Shown here in pieces: positions 1 through 7,579 of a stretch of DNA of 64,000 bases. A program made the position numbers and the translations under genes. The notes under the pieces were generated by a model. The model saw only the letters and a list, made by a program, of their open reading frames with translations, searched no databases and was not told the origin of the DNA. How positions within the stretch are numbered: position 1 is the first letter of the stretch; each line of letters starts with the position of its first letter. The stretch comes from Vannielia sp. Its GTDB lineage: Bacteria > Pseudomonadota > Alphaproteobacteria > Rhodobacterales > Rhodobacteraceae. The stretch lies in assembly GCF_029212645.1 (NCBI RefSeq), contig NZ_JARGND010000007.1:1-64000 (forward strand), written 5' to 3'.

Positions 1-10
1 CCTTTGCTGG

Positions 11-1654
11 TCACGCTTTTTCCTCCTCATCGCTTTCCATCCATCCCTTCAGGATCTCGATGGTTTCATCCTGGCGATCTTCGATCATCTGGCGCAAGCG
101 GGTGACGGGATCGTCGCTCATACCGCCTCCAAAGGCGCCGATGTTTGGCAGGCCGTCATCATCGCCAAATCCAAAATCATCATTCACGACAGCCATATCG
201 GGCAGTTCGATACCGCTGTCGTCTATCTCACCCGTGAGGGCTTCGGGCACTGGAGCATTCTCCAGCGGGCCAGCGGCACTTGCCGCAGGAAGCGCCGGAG
301 CAGGCTCAGCCGGGGGAGGAAGCGCCCGGGCCGAGAGCGCGGGTTTCAACACGAAAAGCCCAAGGCCCAGCGCAACCAAGGCAAGGATCGCCAGTTGAAT
401 CAAAGTCATGATATTGAGCCCATCCAGGACGGACCCGCCGGCCGTTGTGCCCATCTGCGCGACCGGTTCAAATTCGAGCGACTTGATGGTGATTTGATCG
501 CCGCGATCCGCATCAAAGCCCACCGCACTGGCAACCAACTCGCGCAAGGCCTCAAGTTGCGGCTCTGGTCGGGCCTCCCATGTAGGGTCGCCGTTTGTAT
601 CCTCGCCACGCAACCCGTCGACCAGAACGGCCACGGTGACCCGCTTCACCGCACCGGGGGAGCGCAGCAGTTCACGCTGGGTTTCGTTGACCTCATAGTT
701 TGTGCGCTCGCGGGTTTGCGTTTCCTGGCTTTGGTTCTCGCCGCCGCCTGCGGCTTCGCCGTCTGGCAGGTTGGAGGCCACCGTGACGGCGCTGGGATTA
801 GAGCCCCTCGCACTGTTTGACCGTTCTTCCACCTCCGAACTGATCGCCACGCGGCTTTGCGGATCGAAGGTGCGCTCGATGATCTGTTCGCGGTCGGTAT
901 GCGTTTCGACGGACACCTCAACCACGGCGTTGCCGGGTCCCACATGGGCCTCCAGCAACCGCTGCACGTTATGCCGCAACGCCTCCGCACGGTCCGCGCC
1001 GACTGGATCGCCATTCTGATCGCCGTTCACCACGGCACCGCTGGCACCATCTATGATCGAAACGCTTTCGGGCTCCAATCCGGCAACCGCACTGGCCACA
1101 AGGTTCTTAAACGCCTGCGCTTCGGTCCCGTTGATCCGCCCGCTTCTCGCCGTCACCGAAACACTGGCCGAACTTGTATTTTCACGCCCGAATCGCCGCG
1201 CGGCAGGGTTTGAAATATGCACCCGCGCCGCGCGGATACGCGGCGAGGCAAGGATCGTGCGGGCCAGCTCACCCTCTTTGGCACGCCAATACGCTGCGTC
1301 AAACATCTGGCTCGTGGTGCCAAATCCGGTGAGGCCATCAAGAATTTCGTAACCTTGGCCCCCTGTTGCCGGCAGCCCCTCGGTCGCCAGCGTCATCCTG
1401 AGCGAATCACGCTGAGCGCTGTCCACATAGATCGCGCCTCCCTTGACCTCATAAGCAACGCCGCGCTGGTCAAGTGCGGTCACAACCTCACCCGCCGCCG
1501 AGGGATCAAGCCCCGCATAAAGGAGTGTCATACCGGGCGCGGTGGCCATTCGGCTCAGCATAAGCACGGCGAGAAACACCGTAACGCTGGCCAGAATCAC
1601 GGTGATTCTGCGCCGCGCTTCCAAGCCATTCCAAGTGTCGATCAGGTTTTGCAC
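11..1654 (-). CDS. fliF: Flagellar MS-ring protein FliF
   Basis: FliF forms the inner-membrane MS ring that anchors the rod, houses the export gate and carries the FliG rotor ring. The 547-aa length is normal. One membrane segment lies near residues 17-36 and a second near 418-440; between them is the long periplasmic ring-building region. The acidic C-terminal tail, ending in a DPVTRLRQMIEDR-like stretch, fits the FliG-binding helix. Translation appears to start at GTG (1654), because GGAGAA lies just upstream. The gene is divergent from fliL across a 125-bp gap with a CtrA-like site. The operon probably continues past the left edge of the window. Confidence 0.97.
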   Translation of the reverse strand: MQNLIDTWNGLEARRRITVILASVTVFLAVLMLSRMATAPGMTLLYAGLDPSAAGEVVTALDQRGVAYEVKGGAIYVDSAQRDSLRMTLATEGLPATGGQGYEILDGLTGFGTTSQMFDAAYWRAKEGELARTILASPRIRAARVHISNPAARRFGRENTSSASVSVTARSGRINGTEAQAFKNLVASAVAGLEPESVSIIDGASGAVVNGDQNGDPVGADRAEALRHNVQRLLEAHVGPGNAVVEVSVETHTDREQIIERTFDPQSRVAISSEVEERSNSARGSNPSAVTVASNLPDGEAAGGGENQSQETQTRERTNYEVNETQRELLRSPGAVKRVTVAVLVDGLRGEDTNGDPTWEARPEPQLEALRELVASAVGFDADRGDQITIKSLEFEPVAQMGTTAGGSVLDGLNIMTLIQLAILALVALGLGLFVLKPALSARALPPPAEPAPALPAASAAGPLENAPVPEALTGEIDDSGIELPDMAVVNDDFGFGDDDGLPNIGAFGGGMSDDPVTRLRQMIEDRQDETIEILKGWMESDEEEKA

Positions 1655-1712
1655 GCGTATTCTCCGCTAACTCCAGGCTTCTGCCCGTCTCCCCATAAAT
1701 CGCCGATCCGCC

Positions 1713-1728
1713 TTAACAATCGGTTAGC
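1713..1728. promoter_or_regulatory. Candidate CtrA binding site between fliF and fliL
   Basis: The sequence TTAA-N7-TTAGC matches the alphaproteobacterial CtrA consensus TTAA-N7-TTAAC with one mismatch. It lies in the short gap between the divergent fliF and fliL genes, where it could serve either promoter. CtrA control of flagellar genes is established in Caulobacter and in several Rhodobacteraceae. Binding here is inferred. Confidence 0.5.
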
Positions 1729-1779
1729 CACCTTCGGTCTATTAAAGACAGAGACGGATTGAGCAGGAGAACCGCTGCA

Positions 1780-2292
1780 ATGGCCGATGACGAACAGGCA
1801 GCAGAAGCCGCCAAAGGCGAAGAAGCGCCCAAAAAGAAATCAAAGAAGGCCTTTTTGTTTGGCCTGCTCCTCGCGCTCGCGTTGGGGGGAGGCGGCTTTT
1901 ATGCCACTTTCTCGGGGATGATTCTCGGAACGGGTGAGGAGCATGCCGATAACGGCCATAGCGGAGACAGCGCCGAGGCTGAGCCCTTGCCAGCCATCGC
2001 CTTTGTCGCAATCGACCCGATCATCATTGCGATGCGTTCGGAGGGTCGCGCAGCCCATTTGAGGTTTCGCGCGCAGCTCGAAGTTGAGGCGGGCACTGAA
2101 GACGACGTCACAATGCTGATGCCGCGCATCCTTGACGTCCTCAATACCTACCTGCGCGCCGTCGATATCTCGGAAATCGAGCGCCCAAGCGCGCTTTTGA
2201 GCCTGCGGGCACAGATGCTGCGACGCATCCAGATCGTCACCGGAGAAGGGCGGGTAAAAGACCTGCTGGTGACGGAATTTGTGGTCAATTAG
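1780..2292 (+). CDS. fliL: Flagellar basal body-associated protein FliL
   Basis: FliL surrounds the stator near the MS ring and supports torque. The predicted protein is 170 aa: a Lys-rich cytoplasmic N-terminus, one membrane helix near residues 24-46, an acidic linker, and the periplasmic FliL domain ending in the usual short hydrophobic tail (VTEFVVN). The ATG at 1780 is chosen because AGGAGA ends about 9 bases upstream; an in-frame TTG at 1759 lacks this support. It is the first gene of a rightward run through motA. A second, divergent FliL-family gene lies at 11953-12486. Confidence 0.93.
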   Translation: MADDEQAAEAAKGEEAPKKKSKKAFLFGLLLALALGGGGFYATFSGMILGTGEEHADNGHSGDSAEAEPLPAIAFVAIDPIIIAMRSEGRAAHLRFRAQLEVEAGTEDDVTMLMPRILDVLNTYLRAVDISEIERPSALLSLRAQMLRRIQIVTGEGRVKDLLVTEFVVN

Positions 2293-2304
2293 GGAGAACT
2301 CTTT

Positions 2305-2676
2305 GTGATGATAAGCCTTTTTTCCGATATTCTACTAACGCTGGCGGCGCTTGGAGCCGGGGGCTATTGCCTTGTGCTGTCGCGCCGCCTTTCGCGGTTC
2401 ACCGACCTTGAAAGGGGGATGGGCGGCGCAGTGGCGGTCCTCTCCGTGCAGGTTGATGATCTCACCCGTGCACTGAAGCAGGCTCAAAAAACCTCCAACA
2501 CTTCTGTCGCGCGTCTTGATGCCCTGAATGCGCGGGCCGAGGAGGCCGCCGGGCGCCTCGATATGCTATTGGCCGCCATGCACGACCTCCCGGATCCCGC
2601 CGATGTGTCAGCGCCAAAATCGCGGTCCGTAAAGCGCCGTCGCGCGGGCAAGGCCTCTGAGCAGGAGGCTGCCTGA
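2305..2676 (+). CDS. Small membrane-anchored coiled-coil protein of the flagellar cluster
   Basis: I do not recognise this 123-aa protein. It has a membrane helix at about residues 5-25, then a predicted coiled-coil (residues 30-90, rich in Ala, Leu, Glu and Arg), and a basic C-terminal tail. The GTG at 2305 or ATG at 2308 follows AGGGAG. Its stop overlaps the start of the next gene (TGATG), so it is probably translationally coupled to the MotE-like gene. Its place between fliL and the motor genes suggests a part in basal-body or stator assembly. That role is inferred from position only. Confidence 0.75.
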   Translation: MMISLFSDILLTLAALGAGGYCLVLSRRLSRFTDLERGMGGAVAVLSVQVDDLTRALKQAQKTSNTSVARLDALNARAEEAAGRLDMLLAAMHDLPDPADVSAPKSRSVKRRRAGKASEQEAA

Positions 2677-3314
2677 TGGGCAAGAAACGCATCGCCACAG
2701 CAGGCCGCCGCCCACGAAAACAACGGTTGAAGGTTCGGCTCGGCAAGGGCCTATTGATGACCCTCAGCCTGCTTTTCCTCGCCTCGGCGGCCTTGCGTTT
2801 AACCACCGGCACCGGGGCGGCGATTGCGCGCGAAATGGGTGGCATCCTGCACGACGGGGAGCACGACGAAAGCGCGGTTTCTCTTGGAGGCCAATGCGCG
2901 CCGGAACCGGAGATCGCGAACCTTCTCAAAGCACTGAATGCCCGCGAAGCGGCCGTCAAATCTCGCGAATCGGCGGTCTCGGAAGAAATGCTTGCTCTCT
3001 CTCGCGCCCGCCAGGAAATCGCTGCCGAAATGGAGGCGTTGCGTGATGCCGAGACCGAGCTCGAAGCAACGTTGGCGCTGGCTGATGGCGCCGCTGAGAA
3101 CGACCTTTCTCAACTGACTGGCGTGTATGAAGCCATGAAACCCAAGGACGCCGCCGCCCTCTTTCAGGAGATGGATCCAAAGTTTGCCGCTGGGTTTCTT
3201 GGCCGAATGCAATCCGCTCGCGCCGCCGCCGTCCTGGCAGGCATGGACCCGAAAGCCGCCTATACCATCTCGCTGATCCTCGCAGGCCGAAATGGCTCGG
3301 TGCCCACCGATTGA
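2676..3314 (+). CDS. MotE-like protein with MgtE N-terminal-type domain
   Basis: This 212-aa protein has a basic N-terminus, a membrane helix at about residues 26-45, a coiled-coil at about 90-140, and a C-terminal segment (about 150-205) like the MgtE intracellular N domain, with the repeated 'MDPK.AA' pattern. The layout matches alphaproteobacterial MotE, the chaperone that protects the periplasmic motor protein MotC in rhizobia. It overlaps the gene before it and sits 102 bp upstream of motA, which supports a motor role. No rhizobial-type MotC is recognisable in this window; the 804-aa protein after motA might be its client (inference). Confidence 0.8.
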   Translation: MGKKRIATAGRRPRKQRLKVRLGKGLLMTLSLLFLASAALRLTTGTGAAIAREMGGILHDGEHDESAVSLGGQCAPEPEIANLLKALNAREAAVKSRESAVSEEMLALSRARQEIAAEMEALRDAETELEATLALADGAAENDLSQLTGVYEAMKPKDAAALFQEMDPKFAAGFLGRMQSARAAAVLAGMDPKAAYTISLILAGRNGSVPTD

Positions 3315-3416
3315 TTGGTCGCGGATCAGGGAAAATTAACATGGTTCTGCCATAGTCCCCGGCGGGCAGGGCACCGCCTTGCGGACCCGAACGTCAAATA
3401 AGCGAGTGAGAAAAGC

Positions 3417-4286
3417 ATGATCGGAATCGTTGGCATCATCGTCATCTTTGTGATGGTCTTTGGCGGCTATCTCGCCGCAGGCGGCAAGATGGGGATCATC
3501 CTCAAGTCCCTCCCGTTTGAGCTGACAATGATCGGTGGCGCCGCCGTGGGGGCCTTTGTGCTTTCCAACGATATGGCCGCCATCAAACACACGCTCAAGG
3601 ATGTAAAAAAGGTCTTCAAAGGCCCCCATTGGGAACATGATGACTACAAGGATCTGCTCTGTCTTCTGTTCGAGTTGATCCGCCTTGCGCGCCAAAACCC
3701 GGTGGCCCTTGAAGAGCATATCGAAAACCCGGCAGAAAGCTCGATCATCTCGAAGTACGAGAAAATTCTGGCGGATACGGAGGCAATCGAGATGATCTGC
3801 GACACGTTGCGCTCCGCCTCAATGAACTATGACGATCCCAACCAGGTGGAAGAAGTGCTCGAAAAGCGCATGGGTGCCAACCTTGAGCATGCCATGCACT
3901 CCAGCCACGCCATGCAGACCGTTGCCGATGGGCTTCCTGCGTTGGGGATCGTGGCCGCCGTTCTGGGTGTGATCAAAACCATGGGGTCGATCGATCAACC
4001 CCCTGAAATCTTGGGAAAGATGATCGGCGGCGCGCTCGTTGGCACCTTCATGGGCGTGTTTCTTGCCTACGGTTTCGTTGGCCCGTTCGCCGAAAAGATC
4101 AAATCGGTGATCGCAGAGGATTCGCATTTCTATACGCTGATCCGCGAAGTCCTCGTCGCCAACCTGCACCAGCACGCCACAAATATCTGCATTGAGGTCG
4201 GTCGGCAGAACACACCAGGCCATTGCCGCCCGTCTTTCGCTGATCTTGAGGAGGCCCTGAAAAACCTGAAATCGGAGGCTGCATGA
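3417..4286 (+). CDS. motA: Flagellar motor stator protein MotA
   Basis: MotA forms the stator ring with MotB, couples ion flow to rotation and contacts FliG. The 289-aa length is normal for MotA. Membrane segments lie near residues 2-20 and 32-50 and, after the large charged cytoplasmic domain, near 168-188 and 200-220. The last pair contains the conserved ion-channel region (PALGIVAAVLG...). ATG 3417 is preceded by a purine-rich GTGAGAAAAG. No motB follows: the next gene overlaps by 4 bases and encodes a different periplasmic protein, so MotB must be encoded elsewhere. Confidence 0.96.
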   Translation: MIGIVGIIVIFVMVFGGYLAAGGKMGIILKSLPFELTMIGGAAVGAFVLSNDMAAIKHTLKDVKKVFKGPHWEHDDYKDLLCLLFELIRLARQNPVALEEHIENPAESSIISKYEKILADTEAIEMICDTLRSASMNYDDPNQVEEVLEKRMGANLEHAMHSSHAMQTVADGLPALGIVAAVLGVIKTMGSIDQPPEILGKMIGGALVGTFMGVFLAYGFVGPFAEKIKSVIAEDSHFYTLIREVLVANLHQHATNICIEVGRQNTPGHCRPSFADLEEALKNLKSEAA

Positions 4287-6697
4287 AACGCCTCGCCCGT
4301 TTTGCGGCGGTGGTGGTGGCCTCGCTCGCCCCTAGCTTCGCTACCATGGCGGAAACTGTGCGGGTGCAATCTGGCGAGCATGGAACCTTCAGCCGCCTCG
4401 CTCTTGTCATGGGCGAGCCTACTGATTGGGATTTGGGCCGGATGGACACCGGCTTTGGCCTCAGGCTCACCCGCGAGAATATCACCCTTGACCTCCAGCG
4501 CGCCTTTGATCTGATCCCGCGCACGCGCATTCAGGATCTTCGCTGGAATAACGCAGAGGGCGTGCTGGAAATCACCGCCGATTGTGACTGCCACGTTACC
4601 GGGTTCATCCTGGGAAACTCGATCCTCGTTGTTGATGTCGTCGACGGCCCTGTCCCACAAGGTACCCGATTCGACACTGCGCTTTTTGGTTCTGAAACGA
4701 CCACATCTGCGCCTGCCGCCACCACACCAGTCCTCAAGCTTGAAAGCAAGCGCACGGTCACGGATCCCGATAGCGCCCTGCCTCCGCTGCTTCAAAAAAC
4801 CATGCGCAATCGCTATGACCGGCAAGTGGAAATTGACCGACCCGCTCGGCTAACCAAGCCCAAAATGCAGCGGCCTGATACCACGGCACAAACCACCTTT
4901 GCCGAATCGACGGCCCGTCAGCGTGTGTCGGAAATCGAGGCAGAGTTGCTCAAGCAGCTATCCCGCGCTGGAGCCCAAGGCATGATCCAGCCTAGCGCCG
5001 AATTTTCTGGCACCAGCGGCCCCACGCTGCAACCGGATGCCAGCACGTTGCCAAATCCCCATCCCGGCGCAAATGTTGATGCCGTTACCGGGGTAGACCG
5101 CGCCACCCCGCCAGACATTCGTAGCGGCACCGTCGAGACCACGCGCTGCCATCCGTCCGGTTTTTTCGAATTTCTCGTGATTGAGCCGAAAACCGACCCG
5201 CATGAGATGATTGCAACAGCCCGCCAATCGCTCCTGCGAGAATTTGATGCGCCCAACACAAAGGCCGCCGAAGACTTGGTGCGGGCCTATCTATATCTTG
5301 GGTTCGGGGCCGAAGCCCGGCAAGTCGTTGATCGTTTCCTTACGGGCACACCCCAGGCTGACCTCTACCGCTCCATTGCCAATGTAATGGATGATACCCC
5401 CAACGCCGAAACTGGTGCATTGGCCGGGCAGTCTTCTTGCCCTGGCCAGGTCGCCTTCTGGGCGCTTTTGGCGCAACCCATCCCCGAAACCCTGTCGCTC
5501 AATGCACGCGATTCCGTGCGGGCCACAGCATCTGACCTGCCGTTGCACTTGCGCCGCTGGTTGGTGCCCCGGCTGGCGCAAAAGCTGCTTGCCTGCGGTC
5601 ACGACGACCTTGCCGCAGCCCTTCGGGACGCTCTGCGCCGTGCCGAGGGGGACCACGGCACCAGCTACACGCTGCTTCAGGCCAAACTGGCCGAAGTGGG
5701 TGATTACGCAGCCGGTGGAGATGGCCATCCCTCCAAAGCCAGTCGCCTCGCAGCCGAAGGGCTGCTGGAAGAGGTCGCCGACACCAACGATGCCGAGGCC
5801 CCCCAAGCCCTGCTCGATCTCATCCGGCTCGAAACCGTTCGCGGTGTGGTGCCGCCCCCTGACCGGATCAACCACGCTGAAGCCCTTATTTTTGAACATG
5901 ACGATACCCGGCTCACCCGTAATTTTCACATCGCTCTGGCCCCGGCCTACGCGCTGGATGGCCAGTTTCAAAAAGCCTTCGCTCACCTCGATCAGGCCCT
6001 CGCGATGACACCGCCCGCCGATCTGGACGATCCGCTCCCGAATGCGCGAAATTCCGTTGGAATCACGCTGACCTCGGATGCCAGTGATGCCGGCTTTCTG
6101 CGCATTTTGTTTGATCCGGAGCGCAGCCAAATTGGTCGAGAGGTCTCTGACGAGACAGCCCATTCCATCGCCGCACGCCTTCTGGCTTTGGGGTTTCCCG
6201 AGCAGGCGCTTGCCCAGGCCGAGCATCTACCGCCAGAAGATGCCTATCGCTTTACCCGGATCAAGGCGATGATGGGTTTGGGGCGGTATGAGCGGGCGCT
6301 GGCCTCGCTTTCCGGCCTGCAAGGGGCCGAATCCGACAGGCTCCGCGCCGAAATTCTGGCGGCCCTTGGCGAGAATGAACGCGCCCATGTGCTTGGTCAG
6401 GTCGCCGGTGATGAAGACATCGCCCGCCGCGCCGCTTGGGCCAGCGGGAACCCGCAGTTGATCGCCGAATCGGGGAGCGCGGGGGAGGCCGGATTCGCTG
6501 TGAACGTCGCGGCTGAGGAGCCGCCTGTTGCGCCACCCACGCCATCCCTGGGCGGAACCGTCGACCTGCTGGAAAAGATCCGCACCCGCCGCGCAGCGCT
6601 GGAGGCACTGCTGGCAGAAAAATCAAAGGAAACAGGAGAGGTTGGCCCAAACGAAGCCATGCCCCAGAAACCCGGCACTTTTGCACCAGACTCGTAA
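4283..6697 (+). CDS. Large secreted helical-repeat protein of the flagellar motor operon
   Basis: This 804-aa protein has a signal peptide (residues 1-23, cleavage near TMAE). A beta-rich N-terminal region (about 25-125) follows, with the cysteine pair CDC, then a long Pro/Thr-rich linker (about 130-290). Residues 300-730 are helical and TPR-like, with many 'AL..A...G....A' units, and a C-terminal helix closes the protein. It overlaps motA by 4 bases (ATGA) and so is translationally coupled to it. I do not recognise a named family. Location and the upstream MotE-like gene suggest a periplasmic stator factor, perhaps analogous to rhizobial MotC. That is inference. Confidence 0.85.
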   Translation: MKRLARFAAVVVASLAPSFATMAETVRVQSGEHGTFSRLALVMGEPTDWDLGRMDTGFGLRLTRENITLDLQRAFDLIPRTRIQDLRWNNAEGVLEITADCDCHVTGFILGNSILVVDVVDGPVPQGTRFDTALFGSETTTSAPAATTPVLKLESKRTVTDPDSALPPLLQKTMRNRYDRQVEIDRPARLTKPKMQRPDTTAQTTFAESTARQRVSEIEAELLKQLSRAGAQGMIQPSAEFSGTSGPTLQPDASTLPNPHPGANVDAVTGVDRATPPDIRSGTVETTRCHPSGFFEFLVIEPKTDPHEMIATARQSLLREFDAPNTKAAEDLVRAYLYLGFGAEARQVVDRFLTGTPQADLYRSIANVMDDTPNAETGALAGQSSCPGQVAFWALLAQPIPETLSLNARDSVRATASDLPLHLRRWLVPRLAQKLLACGHDDLAAALRDALRRAEGDHGTSYTLLQAKLAEVGDYAAGGDGHPSKASRLAAEGLLEEVADTNDAEAPQALLDLIRLETVRGVVPPPDRINHAEALIFEHDDTRLTRNFHIALAPAYALDGQFQKAFAHLDQALAMTPPADLDDPLPNARNSVGITLTSDASDAGFLRILFDPERSQIGREVSDETAHSIAARLLALGFPEQALAQAEHLPPEDAYRFTRIKAMMGLGRYERALASLSGLQGAESDRLRAEILAALGENERAHVLGQVAGDEDIARRAAWASGNPQLIAESGSAGEAGFAVNVAAEEPPVAPPTPSLGGTVDLLEKIRTRRAALEALLAEKSKETGEVGPNEAMPQKPGTFAPDS

Positions 6698-6769
6698 AAC
6701 GGAAACCAATTGTAAACCACGTGGCCCTAGGATCGTCTCAAACCAGATCAGCAAGAACTGCGATCCCAT

Positions 6770-7576
6770 ATGCGCCAAGATGCTTTAGATTTCCATGGTC
6801 CTTTCACGCCGCAATGCGGTGAGCGGCCAGCCCCTCCACTGCCGCCAACGGCTGGCAGATCACGGCTGCGGCTCCTCTTTCTTATAGTCTTGGCGCTGCT
6901 CACCCTATTGAGCCTTCCACTTCTGGCCGACACCCGCAGTGCCCTTTGTGAAGCTTCTGCCCGCGAAGCTTCTGCGCGCACAGGCGTGCCGCTTTCAGTA
7001 TTGCGCGGGCTGATGTTCACCGAATCCGGCCGTAAGATCGAAGGACACATGCAGCCCTGGCCATGGACGGTAAGCGCCGCAGGTCGCCATGTGTGGTTTG
7101 AAACCGCCGATGATGCCCGCGCCTTTGCTTATCAACAAATCAAGTCAGGCGAGAGAAGTCTTGCGCTCGGATGTTTCGGCCTGAATTACTCTGAACACGA
7201 AAAGGGCTTTGCGTCGCTGGAAGACATGTTCAACCCCGGTCTGAACGCCAGTTTTGCCGCCGTCGAACTGGCCCGCCGCGCGCAAACCGCCGGGGGCTGG
7301 GGAGCAGCGGTTGCCACTTGGCGCCCGCTGCCTCCCGATGAAGCCAAAGCCTACCTCGATGCCTTTTACCGCTTTCGCAACAGCATGCGCGGCCAAGACC
7401 CAGCCGTTGCCACTGCGATGGCAACCGGCCCCTCCGCGCCGCGCCCACCCGCTGAACCCCGGAGCAATTCCTTCCCGCTTTTGGTCAGCTCGCAAGCTCC
7501 GCCCAGCCTTGGCAGCCTGGTCCCTGTCAGCCCAGCGCCTGCCAGCGCAGGCTTGTTTAACCCGCAGGAGCCTTGA
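6770..7576 (+). CDS. Lytic transglycosylase (SLT-type), membrane-anchored
   Basis: This protein cleaves peptidoglycan glycan strands, probably to let the flagellar rod pass. It is 268 aa, with a membrane helix or uncleaved signal at about 33-52 and an SLT domain at about 58-195. The catalytic Glu is probably E85 in the FTESG motif; the later 'GCFGLNYSEH' and 'N..F.A..L' blocks fit the family. The C-terminus is Pro/Ala-rich and probably disordered. The N-terminal start is uncertain, because no strong ribosome site precedes ATG 6770. It ends three bases before flhA. Confidence 0.82.
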   Translation: MRQDALDFHGPFTPQCGERPAPPLPPTAGRSRLRLLFLIVLALLTLLSLPLLADTRSALCEASAREASARTGVPLSVLRGLMFTESGRKIEGHMQPWPWTVSAAGRHVWFETADDARAFAYQQIKSGERSLALGCFGLNYSEHEKGFASLEDMFNPGLNASFAAVELARRAQTAGGWGAAVATWRPLPPDEAKAYLDAFYRFRNSMRGQDPAVATAMATGPSAPRPPAEPRSNSFPLLVSSQAPPSLGSLVPVSPAPASAGLFNPQEP

Positions 7577-7579
7577 GCC

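Noticed and set aside
3330-3350. Possible CtrA half-site (TTAAC) upstream of motA
   Set aside because: Only one half-site fits; the partner seven bases away matches just two of four bases.
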